A stretch of DNA of 64,000 nt from contig NW_006768815.1 of assembly GCF_000204055.1 (NCBI RefSeq), positions 310,001 to 374,000 on the forward strand, written 5' to 3'. This document shows positions 37,101-49,562 of the stretch, piece by piece. Positions within the stretch are counted from its first letter, which is position 1; each line of letters opens with the position of its first letter. This DNA is from Melampsora larici-populina 98AG31. Its lineage: Eukaryota; Basidiomycota; Pucciniomycetes; Pucciniales; Melampsoraceae. The notes beneath the pieces are model-generated. The model worked only from the letters and a program-made list of their open reading frames with translations, did not search any database and was not told where the DNA came from. The translations under genes were made by a program, and so were the position numbers.

Positions 37101-40100
37101 ACCGATGGACTTCCTGAGGCTGATGACATGTTATCCATGGCCAAGAAATAAAAGAAAAGAAAAGCAGCAAAGTATGCACACTGTTCCAAATAGTATACAA
37201 GGATACACTCCAAACATCAGTCAAGACTCTCGACAAAACTTGGCACTACGAAGTGATGATGTATACCTCGATTCCGACGTTCCTCCAGATGTTTCGGGAA
37301 TTATAAGAGTATGCAGCGCGGATGTAATGATTTCCGGTTACTGTAGTGAAACCTCGTCGTGAACCAGGAAGGATGCAAACTTGATTGGATCCAAGGAAAG
37401 AAGGGTACCCTGGCCCGTTCGGAACTACTGAGTCTCCTTCACAAGGCCTGTCCAGATCCACGCATGAAAAATCAGATATTCGTAGAGGACTAATTTTGTA
37501 ATTATACTCACATATGAAAACGACCGAACTCGTTGCCCATGAGCGCCTCTGTTTCAAGTTGACACGTTGTAGAATGAAGGAGACAGATATTTTCAGTTAC
37601 AAATGGTCAAATTCAGTAGATTTAATTTTTATGATACCATCTTACCAAAAGCGTAGCTGATCGGATTGATATACCACAACTGATACCGATGTGATGACGG
37701 AAAAGAAACCCTCAGCCTAAATCGCTGATAGTACACATCAAAGAATTTCTTCTTACCCAAAACAACCAAGGCTTCATCTGCTGCCGAGGTATCAAATAAC
37801 CACTGTAAAGGACCATAGTCATAAACATGATACTGGCCATACGTGCTGCACTATCAAAACTAGACGCGGTTGCCCCCAAGAACCTGAAGAGGGCACTGAG
37901 GGAGAGGTAGATGAGATAGATGATGAAATAGAAAGTGAAAAAAGCCGCCGCATTCAAAGCCAGACCTGCCAAGAAGTATAGCTGGAAATCATTCGCAATG
38001 AAGTATCAGCATACCGTCTCAGTCGAAACTGATGTTTTATGCGATTAGAATTAATATTGTGACTCAACAATTATACAGAGGGCAAGGATCTTTGGGGCGG
38101 AGAATGGGATATCGGACAAAGTAGTGGCTATAGCAAGTGCACCGCCACGATAAAAGCAAAAAGAGGTCTGTCTCCAAATGATTGGCCGACCTACCATCTG
38201 GGCCGGAAGTTCCGCCAAGGCTAAAAGAAGACAATGTCGTTATATTAGATTAATTTTCGGTGAAAAAAGCACAAATGTTTTTGCTCACCAATAAACATAC
38301 TAAATAGCAAAGCCAAAAACATCACTCCTCCCCTGAACAACGACGGATAGAGATCAGTTTGACTGCTTGTGATCCAATTTATCATCAAAGTGCTGACCTA
38401 GTGAACGCCCCTTCAGAAGATTTAGGCAAATCAAGAAACACACTCCCAACAACGATCGAGATGAATATTGTGGTGGCCCAGCTCAATATCAAAGCCAATC
38501 TATCTTGCAACTTCAGTCTAAATTCTCGAACCATCAAAAACCAAACCTGGCTATAAAATGGAACTATGCAAGGTGACTAGATATGATCGATTCTAATGAG
38601 CAATATTCAGCAACAATAAGAGATAGATGATATGACACATACCCGCTTGGAGGTGTATTTATACCGAGAATCCTTTACCTCTTGAAAAAAATCTTCCCTC
38701 GCACGTGATTCGCCCTTTACTTGTGCACTGTAGGCTATCATCTCCGCCCGAGTTCGTTGACAAAGATCACTATTGAGATAAGCATGCTCCATCTCCACAG
38801 GTGTCTTTGGTATTCTTGCTGGGTCTACACCATCTTCGAACTGTCTCTCATTCGGATCGGTACAGCCAGTAAGATAATCAGCAGTGGTCTGTCGAGGTAG
38901 ATTCTTGTATCCTAATCCCATCATGTAAGCCCGAGCCTCAGAGGCGGGACCGAAGTAGACTTGGCGACCTTCATTAATGAGGCACACTTTGTCGAATTGT
39001 TCATATATGCCTTCACCGGCTTGGTATAATGTTACAAACATGGTCGTCTTGAATATGTTGGTCAAAATCCTAAGCGAACGAGCGTATTGTAGTGCAGTAG
39101 ATGCGTCAAGACCACGAGTTGAGTTGTCCCAAGATAATACGCAAGCGCGATTAGTCATCATTTCAGCAATTGATACACGCTTCCGCTCTCCACCTGATAC
39201 TCCACGAAAGAACTCGTTTCCGACGTCTAGATTCCCAGAAGGGCCAATCGAATATTAGACAAAAGGAATAACTTGAACTCAACTGACAAAAGATACGTGC
39301 AAAAGGAAGTCATACTGACATGTATCTTTGGTGTGGGAGATGCCCAACATACGAAGCAACAAATCGAGAACTTTTGCTTTGAAAATCTTTTTAGTTTCGT
39401 CTGGAAGCCTCTTTGCGGGTGTCTTTGTTGAAAGAGCAAAATCTAGGGTCTGTCCAACTGTAAGAGTAGGATGGTGTACATCATCCTGAATTGGTCCACA
39501 CCCGATATGAGAACTTCACATATCCAAATAAGAATCCAACGTGGAATGGAAAAGTATTGTGCTCACCTCAGGATTATAAACAACTCTATTTTGGAAGATC
39601 GACACATCGTAGGTAAGATATCAATTCGGACACGGAAATTTTTCTTCAAGGCGTTTGGATAGACTCACTCTCCCTTGTAGCGCTTGGCCATCGTTTCGGC
39701 CTCTATCCCACCATATTCAACTGTGCCAGTCACATCCACAAAACCGCCTCGTTGGTTGGCAATCACCTTGAGGAAGGTCGAGCAACCTGCGTTAGGCCGA
39801 CCTAGCACAAGGCACATCTCTCCTGGACGAACGAAACCGTTGAAGCCAGAAAGGATCAACTTCGAAGGAGGTGGCTTCTTAAATCGACTCGTAATCATCG
39901 TTATTGGAAGGAAAATATGATCCTTGATAGCATGCAGATATGTACGGATCGGGAGTTTTACACCACCCATACCACTAACAGCGAGATCTGAGAAAATGAC
40001 GCCAATTGTCTTGAGGCGGAAACCGTGAGACTGCATAGTTTGATATTCACCACGCTGAGGTTTCAAAAAAAACGGCAAAGGAAGTGTCAGAGTCTCTTAG

Positions 40101-40538
40101 GTGTGACTGAGTGGATCGACATTCTTCAATGTTTAAAATTGAAGTGGAGACAGATCGTTAAGATCAAGGTTCGTACCAGATATGCCAACAAGTCAAAGTC
40201 ATCGTCAGCTTGAGCTTCCTTGTTGCCGAGAGACAGACTCGGCCGGCGTCCACTGTGAGATGATGTATGATGGGACAGGATTTCAAGTATTTCAATGTGA
40301 TATCGCAACCGGTACTTCTGGCAATGAGATAAACTTACGTCTCGCCGCGCTCGAGCCTGAGTTGATCAAGTTGGTGCTGAATTTTTATAAGTTCATGCTT
40401 GAGTTGAGCGAATTCAGATTCAGCCCAGTTCACAGTCACCACCCCTTCCTCGAAGGTTGCCGGGACCATGCCTGAAGCATGAGTGTCTGCAGACCTGTTT
40501 GCTGGGCTCGGTGAGGTCTTTAGAGAAGCGGAGGGCAT
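34143..40538 (-). CDS. PDR-type (ABCG full-length) ABC transporter, copy 2
   Basis: Mirror-image paralogue of the copy at 25723. It has the same order of domains, the same overall span (6.4 kb) and matching intron places (for example inside NBD2 Walker A and inside FLD|EPTSGLD). It starts at 40538 ([15 protein letters not shown]). The segment [15 protein letters not shown] corresponds to [15 protein letters not shown] of copy 1. NBD1 has [27 protein letters not shown] and [17 protein letters not shown]2 has [17 protein letters not shown] and [16 protein letters not shown]. The C terminus reads [12 protein letters not shown]. Differences cluster at the N terminus, in extracellular loops and in linkers ([20 protein letters not shown]), suggesting divergence in substrate or regulation while the ATPase core is kept. 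It appears intact along the exons read. Confidence 0.88.
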
Positions 40539-41820
40539 TATGTACAATCCTTGCCAATTATTTACAGGTGAAAGGGGCGACCAAATGCAGCGCAGAGAAC
40601 TCGAGCAATCCCTCTTTAATCTTATATAACCTATGCTGAGCGAGACCCAAGCGTGGCAGATATCAGTAAGAAAGTCAAGCCTCATCCGAATTCACAGCTG
40701 GAAAGGACTTACAATAGGAGATAAAGGTCGGAGGAAATAAAAAAATAAACACGAGAAAGCGAGTGGAGTGAAGAGTGATCTCTTAGAGGAGGAGACAATA
40801 TTTATTCAAAATAAGTCTATTCGGGCAGACACGATGTTCCACGAATCCACAGTCAGATACTTGTTCTCATCTATCCAAAAAAAATATCAAAGGCTTAATC
40901 CGTACATATTTTGCTGCGTCTCATAGATGATCATCATTTGTTCATGTGTTGTGCATAGTAACTCCTTAAGATCAACCAAATTTGTCATATCCCAGAAGTT
41001 GATGCCGACGCCGCTGAATCCAAGCGCAAACTCAACTGCATTGGTGAAGACAAGCCAGAATGGAACTATCTCAGGATTTTACAAGGGCCGACTGGTGAGA
41101 GCTTGTAAGTTTTTGTGATGGTCGCCATGGTAGCCACCATCAAGATCGAGTGTTTGAAATTGGTGCAGCATCGCATCGGCGCAGCATCGGAAAAGCAAAT
41201 GTTCGGTCACCAACACCTTTCAGTTTCACTGAGTAGGATGTTTGAACGGGTTGATGATCACTTTAGAGGGATCGAGTTCGAGTGAGCATCACGCTGATCG
41301 TTGCTCAATCAATGTGGCTAGGTTGAACTAGGTTGAACTAATCGACGGATCGTTCTCCTCCACGAGAGATCCATCGAGTCTTTGAAGTTAATACAGACCC
41401 AAATGTGTACACGGCTGCAGCCTGCACCGGTGCTCGGGACTGATCAAAATTAACCGGAGGACATTGGGTTATATCGTGCTGCCTGTACCAGTGATCAATC
41501 ACGCACTTTAGGATGAATGTTCATCGTTTAACAAACTTTTAAAATGCGGCTAGACTATACATACACATGTTCAAAATCCCTCATCCAACGCCCATCCCAC
41601 TCGTTCACACAAGCGTATACACTAGATAGGCATCAAAAAGTGATTGACTTGAAAAGAATAAATATACAAAAATCGAAGCGAGATGTTTCAAAATAGTTTA
41701 AAAGGCAAGGGAAATGAACTGTGACATGACAAGGTGAATAATTAGGCGATTGTAATGATGATCTACACAAATTAGAAGAATGATACTCTTTCCTTTTGCG
41801 TTTGGCTTGATGACACTGCT
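40539..41820. other. Intergenic, upstream of transporter copy 2
   Basis: Holds the promoter of the minus-strand transporter. AGGTTGAACT occurs twice in tandem near 41320-41340. No gene was supported. Confidence 0.4.
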
Positions 41821-43233
41821 TCAAATCAGAATCTAAGCGAACAAAATGCATAAGGGTCAGTCGTTTTGCATGGGGAATTTTGTTAAATCGAATGTAAGAA
41901 AGTACTCACAGCTATCAAGACAATAGCCAGTACTATGATAAAGATAAGCAGCAGGCATAACATCCGTTTCCCTGCTTTGCGTTGATAATCATGAGCCTGA
42001 TGAAGTTCTACAACAGCGCCTCTCATATCATTGCTGATACTGTGTACATTACTCTCGATGTTATCTACATGAAAAATTCATCAGTATCACACGACGACAG
42101 ATATTCTGGCCATAACTAGATAAAGAGCAAAGGAATGGGATGAAGTGAAGAGGTGGAGGACTCACCGATATGACCGCCTTGTTCTTGAACGATGGTACCA
42201 AGATCTCGAAAGATCTCATTAAGTTCATGAATACCAGTCTCAATTTCCCGAATCTCAGCTTCTCGTTCCTCAATCAGGGCATCCTGGTAATCGAGCTCGT
42301 GGTCTGGGATAAGCTCTTCCTGGTTTAGTTGGTGTGACGCATGAAGCTGTTGTTGCTGTTGACCAATCCTGGTCTCTGAGAGCTCCACACTGTCATCATC
42401 CGCTGCAATTCTTGTGGGACTCCTGTAAAGATGTAGTAGAATGACCGAATCAATAGGATGATGATATGAAACAGCCGATATAAACCTACGATGGCATGGG
42501 TAGTGCTGCATATTTTGCTCGATCAACAAATTCCTTCTGCCGTTCAGCGCTTAGTCTCGAGACTCTTTGGAACGCCTGAATTGCGTTAGCATAATCTCGA
42601 GAAACTTTCTGTTGCTCCATTTTCTGGTGTCAAAAGAAGCTCGCACAGCGAGAAGTTTTGAGTCAGCTACCCATTTTTGTGTAACAAATCTGCCCGGAAG
42701 CTGAAAGAGAACATTCTGGATACTCACAAGTTGTTCCGGAACTTGCCATACAGCTAGCTCCTTTGCATCAACAGATGAATTCTTGACAAATTCTCGAGTA
42801 GATTCAGTCAAATCATGCCTGATTAAGAAAATACCAGTGTCCATTTAAAACAAGCTAATTTGATTAGGTTAGGCATATAACGCCTGGATTGATTCTGAAG
42901 AGTAGATATGAATGAAGAAACCAACAATTTTTTCCGAATATCAGCCGTATCTCTTGATGAACCTAACAAGTCGATGAACTTTTGAAGGCCCGAGACGTTG
43001 CTATTGATTCGAAAGATGTGAGTTGAGACCTTGGTGGCCAAAGCCTGAAATTTTCGGTCACGCTCTGGATCTTTTTTCAGAATGTTCACATTGGAAGTAA
43101 AAGAGAGCTGAGTTGAGCAACTTTTGAATGGTGCATAGGTGTCAGATTAACGGTTCAAACCTTGCGAGAAGGGTGAGTCCCTAGCCAGCGGTGCATGTTC
43201 ATTGAGGCCACGTTCGAGATCGTTGAAAGACAT
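41821..43233 (-). CDS. Qa-SNARE, endosomal/vacuolar syntaxin (Pep12/Vam3/syntaxin-7 type)
   Basis: Start MSFNDLERGLNEHAPLARDSPF at 43233, stop at 41821, at least seven exons. The Habc domain reads ILKKDPERDRKFQALATKVS, NSNVSGLQKFIDLLGSSRD, DLTESTREFVKNSS, EQQKVSRDYANAIQAFQRVS and RLSAERQKEFVDRAK. After an acidic/Gln linker the SNARE motif runs from ALIEEREAEIREIETGI through IHELNEIFRDLGTIVQEQGG, with the zero-layer Gln in IVQEQGG, to IESNVHSISNDMRGAVVEL. A C-terminal anchor (MLCLLLIFIIVLAIVLIAILI) ends the protein with only a few lumenal residues. It would drive fusion at endosomes or the vacuole. The first intron fits only if it begins with GC rather than GT; other splice sites look normal. 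Confidence 0.88.
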
Positions 43234-44566
43234 CGGATAAATGAATTGATGTTCAAGAAGGCTAATATGTGATTATTGTTGAGGATGACCTTGAGATGAC
43301 TTGAAGGATGAATGAATTGTTGTTGGTAAGGTAATGGATTGGTGTGGTGGTCTGATGTGGTTTACTGCGATGATCACTGGTCATGATGCATTGTCGGTCG
43401 ATTTTGAGACGCTATGTAGCCGGGGCCACAAACCCGACCCCGTCACACCCTACACAACCAACGCTATGATACATATTTTTTGCATGTAGCACAACTGCTG
43501 CATCTGAAAAATATGCCAGATATGGCGTCAAGTCATCATAATTAAACCTTTGACCAAATATTCTTTCTCAGAGTTGGCAGTTGGAGGATATTAGGCAAGA
43601 GTCGGTCAAATCTGTTTATCATTCTAGTTTAAACTTTACACTCAACCGCAACTAACACAGGTATCAGCTACCTCCATGCACAGCCTATCTGATTCTCAAT
43701 ACCAAATCAACTTCCATGTGTACACATACTACATGCTTTAAGCTGATATACATTTACTTCCAACGGAAATCCAATGTCTGTGCAATGATTCTAAGAATTG
43801 GAATTTATGGGTTTGTCATGTGGTCTATATTAAAAGTGAGAGCCTGTTATTCCTAAACATCTGTTTTCATTCATCCACCTTGTGTGAAAGCTGCATCCAC
43901 GAAAGCATTTTTGCCAGAAGCTGTGTTCAAAAAAAATTCACGATGAAAAAAAGTATGCATAAAGTTATTGGAGTGCGATGAAGAATGTAGCTCCTGTTGA
44001 AAGAAGAATTTGGCCGACCATCAAAGGCAGCTATCCCATAGCATTTTGTGTGGGACTATAGTCTATACCTTTCAGAAGTTTCACCACACATACTTTCAAA
44101 TATATTTGGTGTTTGAGAGTCGAAAGGCCTGAGGACTGGTGAGTGAGGACCCTGTGAATGACGGGATTGTTTTTGTAAAATACTTAATTAAGGTGTTCTT
44201 TCTCAAGTCGAAGAAGGGAGTTTCTGGTAAATAAAATCGTCCGGTCTGACTATGAAGGAATTCCTCACTTCGGACACTCCTCCGCGTCAGAAGAAATGGC
44301 TTTCGGGATTATAGAAGTTGAACAAAGTACACATTCAGTAGAGACCTCCTTGTATTCTGGTCAACAAAGATCAAGCAACTGTTCGCAGTGTGAGACAAAT
44401 ATATCAGATAGTCAGATTAAGATGTAAGGAGTGAAAAGTGTGTTGATAATGTCCATCTGGTCACACATTCGAGAAAATTTGGTTATTGGAGATAACAATG
44501 TGGTGAGTCTAAAAATGTAATTAAAGAAATTTCGAAGGTAAGATCGGAATTAGGAGAGCTTTCAAA
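43234..44566. other. Intergenic
   Basis: No coding potential seen. Contains the syntaxin promoter and the 3' flank of the sedolisin gene. Confidence 0.45.
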
Positions 44567-47325
44567 TCACTGCACGAGGTTCTCATCATCGATTGAAACC
44601 CCGAGATCAAAAGACGTGTGGGAAACTTTTACTAAAGTTTGCAATTTCTTGAAGTTGGGTGTCCCCAGTCCCGTGACCCTGAGGCGACGAAATGCATCAG
44701 TGAGATTTTCATAGCGAAGGTAGATGAATATAACTCAACGGATCCCACCCCTCCCGAGCAGCGAATCCTTTCGTGTCACACCCACTGGAACTACCAGATG
44801 TGATGTCATTCAGTCCACGAAAGCCCACTGAGTAAAGCCAGGGATTTAAATAGCCAAGAGAGCGACCACCACGAGACAGACTATAGTCGTTCAATAAGCT
44901 GATAACTGACGCAAATGTAGGGGCAGATGCAGATGTACCCCCGACTTGAATTTCTCCCAAGATCAGCGTCTGAGGCTATCACTCCGAATGATGCCAAGGG
45001 AATCACAAAAAATACAAACCTCTCACGAATCTTCCCTGCCAGGCGATCACATATTTTGCTCCTTGCGCGGAAACGTCTGGATATCCACGACCCGTAACAT
45101 TGTATAAACCAGAGTGTGTGCTCCCAAGCGATAAAAAGTAGTTCTTCACTACAGATTTTTGCCACTTCGGTCTTGGGAAGTAATTGGCTAGTCGTGTGAT
45201 ATTGTGTGATACATGAAGGATATAAACAAGCAGGGTTGATGCCACTTCAGCTGCCTGCACATGCCATTTTATCACATGGAGAATTGAGATGCCTACAGAA
45301 TCCACCCCCGCTGCTAAATCCACCAGGGCCCTCCTTGGAAACCGCGACTTCAGGCTCAAAATTCTCCGTAGCCCCCACAGACGTGACGCTGATACGCATT
45401 CAATATCAGTCGAAGTAGCCCTTTTTTTCAAATTCTAATGTGCCTCTCGGAGACTCACTAAGGACAACTTGCAGGAAATATAGGTGTAAATGCTTTACGC
45501 TCCTGCGATATGACATATACAGATACCGTATTCGATTATGTATTCGTCAAAAAATCAGCCTTGAGAGTAGGTATCAAGTTAAGGAGATACTGACTAAGCC
45601 ATCATTTGTTACGCAACGGCCATCTTTACCAACACCGTCATCACCAGAAGAAAATATGACCGAGACTCCGCGAGCCCCCAGCTGGGCAAATCCATGACAA
45701 ACCTTTCGAGCGTATGACAGAGGGACAGTCTGCTCATCGTCACCGTCTGAAGATATATTGTGAAGAAGAAAACATCACCATCAGAAGAAGCACATTCAGC
45801 TTGATGGTCAAGTGATTTGAGCAATGCGAGAATCCAGTCTTACAAGAAGTAGAAATTACTCGAGGAATTTCAGAGTTATTCAAGGAAAGGATATATTCTA
45901 GCCATGCAAGATAAGGCTCGTTGGTGTTGACAGAGCTCGTACGGTCTGGCTGGAAGGGAGGACTCCCACCAACAGTCCAAAATACATTCGGAGTAGGGGA
46001 AGTGAAGCCCAAGACGGTTTGAGTATCTAAGTTGGCCTAGAACGAAATGGAAGAAAGTTCAGTTATGTCATTTGAGGAAGCGTGATTCATTCCTTTTTTT
46101 TCGAGCGAATCGATTTTTATACAACATCGCTAGCTTGAAATCCACCGACCTCAATACCAGTTTTTCGAGAAATCTGGTCGGGGCTCAAGGTCTATGGATA
46201 CTCACAAAGTAAACAAGAAAGTTATTCTCAAATATGAACGCGAGGTCCGATGGCAGTCTTGATCAAAAACATACCTGTGGATTCTCACCACCATTGACTG
46301 ATACCACCTCAAAAGTATGTCCCTTTTGGTCTGGTCTTTGGAGGGCGAGGAACCTCTGAGTGTCGTTGAAATTTGCAGCCTCGCCCAGAAATCCGGTGAT
46401 TCCGATACGATTTCCCATTTGGATAGCCTTTGGTTCATAATCAAAGGTCTGGTATAGTTTTCTCAAACAGTCATTTGTGACAACATCAGGATTGGTACAG
46501 TTTTTGGTCATTGTTGTGTTGAGGAGAGATGATTCGTCTTGAGATAACTCCTCTGCTACCCTTACCCTACTGCGCTGCTTTTTCAAACGGCCGAACTGCG
46601 TAAATCAGATGTAACAGGTCAAGATCAGCGCAATAATGGAGAGGATACGTTCATGGCTTCAAAATCACTCGAGTCTCATAGCTTACCATCGTAGTAGGCT
46701 GTCCGAATATAGAATCATGATCAACGTAAGACTGAGTGAAGTAAAAGTGACCCGAGGACGCGGGATGACTCACCTGGACAACGTCAATATGCCTATGCAA
46801 GTTATGAGGGAGACTAAAGCTTTCTGTCCGAATAATCTGATCTCCGTCAAGATGCTGAAAGATAGAGTAACTCGTATCTAACATGTATTCGACTTGTGGC
46901 AAAGGCACATCTGTCACAGTGACCCAGTCTTTCATTTTACTCCATTGTATTCTATGTCGTTGGATTTCGTGGCTCCTTAACCAGTCCGATACTGTAGCTA
47001 TCGCGTCGTCATCCGGTTTGCTTAGCTTATTGGACTGATCATCGGTTAAATAATCAAGATAAGAAGAGTGCGAAGGGTCCGAGATCCTTCCGAGGAGCTC
47101 ATCAATGGCGCCTTCCAATCGAGTCTTCAGCGCAAATCGGAGGTCTATCTTGTGGTCTTGTGGAGGCCGGGCGGAAAGCTTGGTGAAGGTACTCGGCGCT
47201 CGATGCGTCTCAAACAAGACCTGCCGTTGATGCCAATAAAACTCCCTTGAAGAATGGACCGCTCTCGCAGTACTCAAACAAGTCAACACAAGCAGGAGTG
47301 ATAGAGTCCCGACCCAATCCCTCAT
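44567..47325 (-). CDS. Secreted sedolisin (S53 family, tripeptidyl-peptidase type)
   Basis: Signal peptide [22 protein letters not shown], then a pro-kumamolisin activation domain ([38 protein letters not shown]). The catalytic domain carries the family triad. Glu and Asp are in GIEANLDTQ and Ser is in [19 protein letters not shown]. The oxyanion-hole Asp is in [11 protein letters not shown]. The Ca2+-site region is [13 protein letters not shown] near the C terminus. The Glu lies on a 24-nt exon (46173-46150, ISRKTGIE) between NGGENPQ and ANLDTQ, and phases agree on both sides. The last exon ends at 44567. Such enzymes cleave tripeptides or internal bonds at acid pH outside the cell or in the vacuole, supplying peptides for nutrition. 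About nine exons are present; the one or two between ~45200 and 45620 were not fully resolved. Confidence 0.9.
46150..46173 (-). other. 24-nt microexon carrying the catalytic Glu of the sedolisin
   Basis: It encodes ISRKTGIE and is bounded by AG and GT on the coding strand. Without it the protease would lose its catalytic Glu, while the frame would still stay open, so skipping could yield an inactive form. Confidence 0.7.
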
Positions 47326-48145
47326 ATTGATATTATATTGATATTATAAAGGTCCGATAAGGAGACAGATGAATGATAGAATACCGGGATTCAATATATG
47401 AGTTGAGGTTACTTGGCTTGTAAACTGAGTTGACGGACAAAAAAAATCGGTTCTGGAAAAAATGCCAGGCATACGCTTCGCTTTTTAGGCTAGGAAAATA
47501 GCAGCTATAGATAAATGTGGGACAAGTAAATCCGACTAGATGCAAAGACAGCTTTTGATATGCACATTGTGTTGGCATATCATTCTCTCTTAGGCTTTGG
47601 GTGCGCCGTAAGTGATCATCCAAGCTTGTGCCCGGTGGTGAGTAGACCTCTACAAGTGAAGCAATATACCCCAATTATGTGCGCTTTGAGAAGGCTGAAG
47701 AAAACTTTGTCTATGCTTGAGTGTTAAAAAAGATTGAGCCATGTATGTAGATTCTTTTCGGGCCCCATTCTTTTCCCTGGGCGGCCAGTGATCAATAGCC
47801 TGATTCTGGAATTTCATTTGGCAGATTCGACAAAGGAAATGGATGTACACAGCCGATTGTCGTATATTTTGATGAAAGGATTCGATCGCTTGTGTGTTAG
47901 ATAGTCGCCTTGCAGGAGAGCTTGTTGATCTCAGAGCCGAATTCATTATCTCCATATTGATATGAAGAGGATATGGCGCATTCATTTCTGAGATTCAAAT
48001 TCTGCGTCCGAAGGGTGGTCTCGATAGGTCTCGTTTGAGCACGATGTGCGAGGTGTTTGACCAGAGACCATTGAACATCGACACAAGTGACTGACAAGGT
48101 CAATGAATATAGATAGTGACTGGATATATAAATTCAATACCAACA
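47326..48145. other. Intergenic
   Basis: Overlapping minus-strand frames of 111-113 codons at 47333-47985 lack domains and are not called. Contains the upstream region of the sedolisin gene. Confidence 0.4.
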
Positions 48146-49210
48146 TTAGCCAATCTTTTTGGTAAGCTGATCAAGGTTCAAGGCAATTAGGGCACCCAGA
48201 AACGCTGGACTCATATGATATTTTACTGCTGAAATTACATTTTGGATACCAATTGATTCAGAATATTTGGCCTTTGATGCTTCACTGATAGAATGGATGG
48301 CTTCTTTTATACTCTGTTCCATGTCCTTTTCAAGCCTTTCAAAGAACATGTGGACATGTTGTGAAAAGTTTATATTTTCATACACCACAGATCTGCCAAT
48401 TCTTGCAAGATAACTTGCGGGTCTGCCACTGATCTATTTTGTTTTATCACATCCTGCTCAGAAATATATGGGATCATGGAGCATGAGAAGCTGAAACTTG
48501 GCAATGGGGCCTTAATTTACACTTAAGCTTAGCTAAGTCTGGGGGTGTGGATGGTCTTCCCTTGGAGCTCTCCTTGGAAGAAAATTGTAAATAGAAATGG
48601 ATGTGTTGAGAATTTGATATTGTTTTGAGGGGGCATAAAGACAGTTTTTCTTCCCCAATTCAAAATTGGATTCCCTATCAGGCTGGGTTGAATAGGGAAT
48701 TTCTTTTCAATATTCAACATGTAGATTGGTAGATTGGAAGGGGTTGAGAAGTTGATTGGATCATTTTTAATGAAAGTTTACCAAGTTTATTTTGATCAAG
48801 ATCAAAGATCTCAACCAGGTACTTTTGAAGATTGAACCTGCCATTAGAAACTAGATCTTTGATCAAGACCTCTTTTGGACTTCCTTGAGGTATTATACTC
48901 AACCCCCCAAAAAATCAATAACCACAGCTTTCTTCACTCTTTCAATTGCTAAACTGACCTGATATGGGCAATAGGGAGTGTTTGATGAAGACCAAAGTTT
49001 TGAGTAGACATTGTTGTCTATCTTTCCAGATAAATCATCTATCTGCCTTGGAACCATGAGATTGTGCCATATTGCTAGAGTTCCTTTTAATATGAGTACA
49101 CTTGCTGTAATTCTGGATTGGCGGTGGGAATAATGAAGCTTTTCTTTTGCCCCTTCAATTGTGATCAAGTTTTATGAACCTTGAACTTTTGATTTTGTGT
49201 ATGTCCGTAC
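48146..49210 (-). pseudogene. Decayed paralogue of the intronless 675-residue secreted protein
   Basis: Successive minus-strand segments align in order with the protein at 13781: LHYSHRQSRITASVLILKGTLAIWH with LQYSHFQSRS..LKSKGMLALWH, then WSSSNTPYCPYQVSLAIERVKK, LIKDLVSNGRFNLQKYL, KFSTHPFLFTIFFQGELQGK and MEQSIKEAIHSI. At least three breaks are visible. A length change lies in a T/G homopolymer near 48900, where FGGLS becomes FLGG-stop. A second frame change lies near 48740. In-frame stops follow TPRLS at ~48530. The N-terminal signal peptide and Ser/Thr-rich part are not recognisable, and the C terminus after ~LDQLTKKIG is lost. A disabled second copy of a lineage-specific secreted gene family. 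Confidence 0.85.
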
Positions 49211-49562
49211 TTTAGGACAACATGCACCGTGTTGAGCACAAAAGGATTTGCCTAGTTACTCTTTTTGCAGATGTTGTGAGCAAGGTGCAGCCATGACCAG
49301 AATTTGATACTGCAAGATCAAGCTGATTTTGTTCAGCAAACAATCCCAAGCTTGATTCCTCGTGGATTTTCTTGCATTTGGAGTTCAAAGCTTCTTTTTC
49401 TTGGGAGGTTGTTATCACAAGTATTCTTTTTTAGATTTTGTAAGCTCCATGATATCTCCTGATTTCTGGTTAAAGGATGGTGAGGATCTCATGAGAGATT
49501 TGGTTCCATTGATTGAGAGATATTCCAGCACTTCAACATCCGCATCCTACATTAGTGCATCC

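Noticed and set aside
47333..47985. Overlapping 111-113 codon minus-strand frames upstream of the sedolisin
   Set aside because: No domain, and they fall in the promoter of the sedolisin gene.
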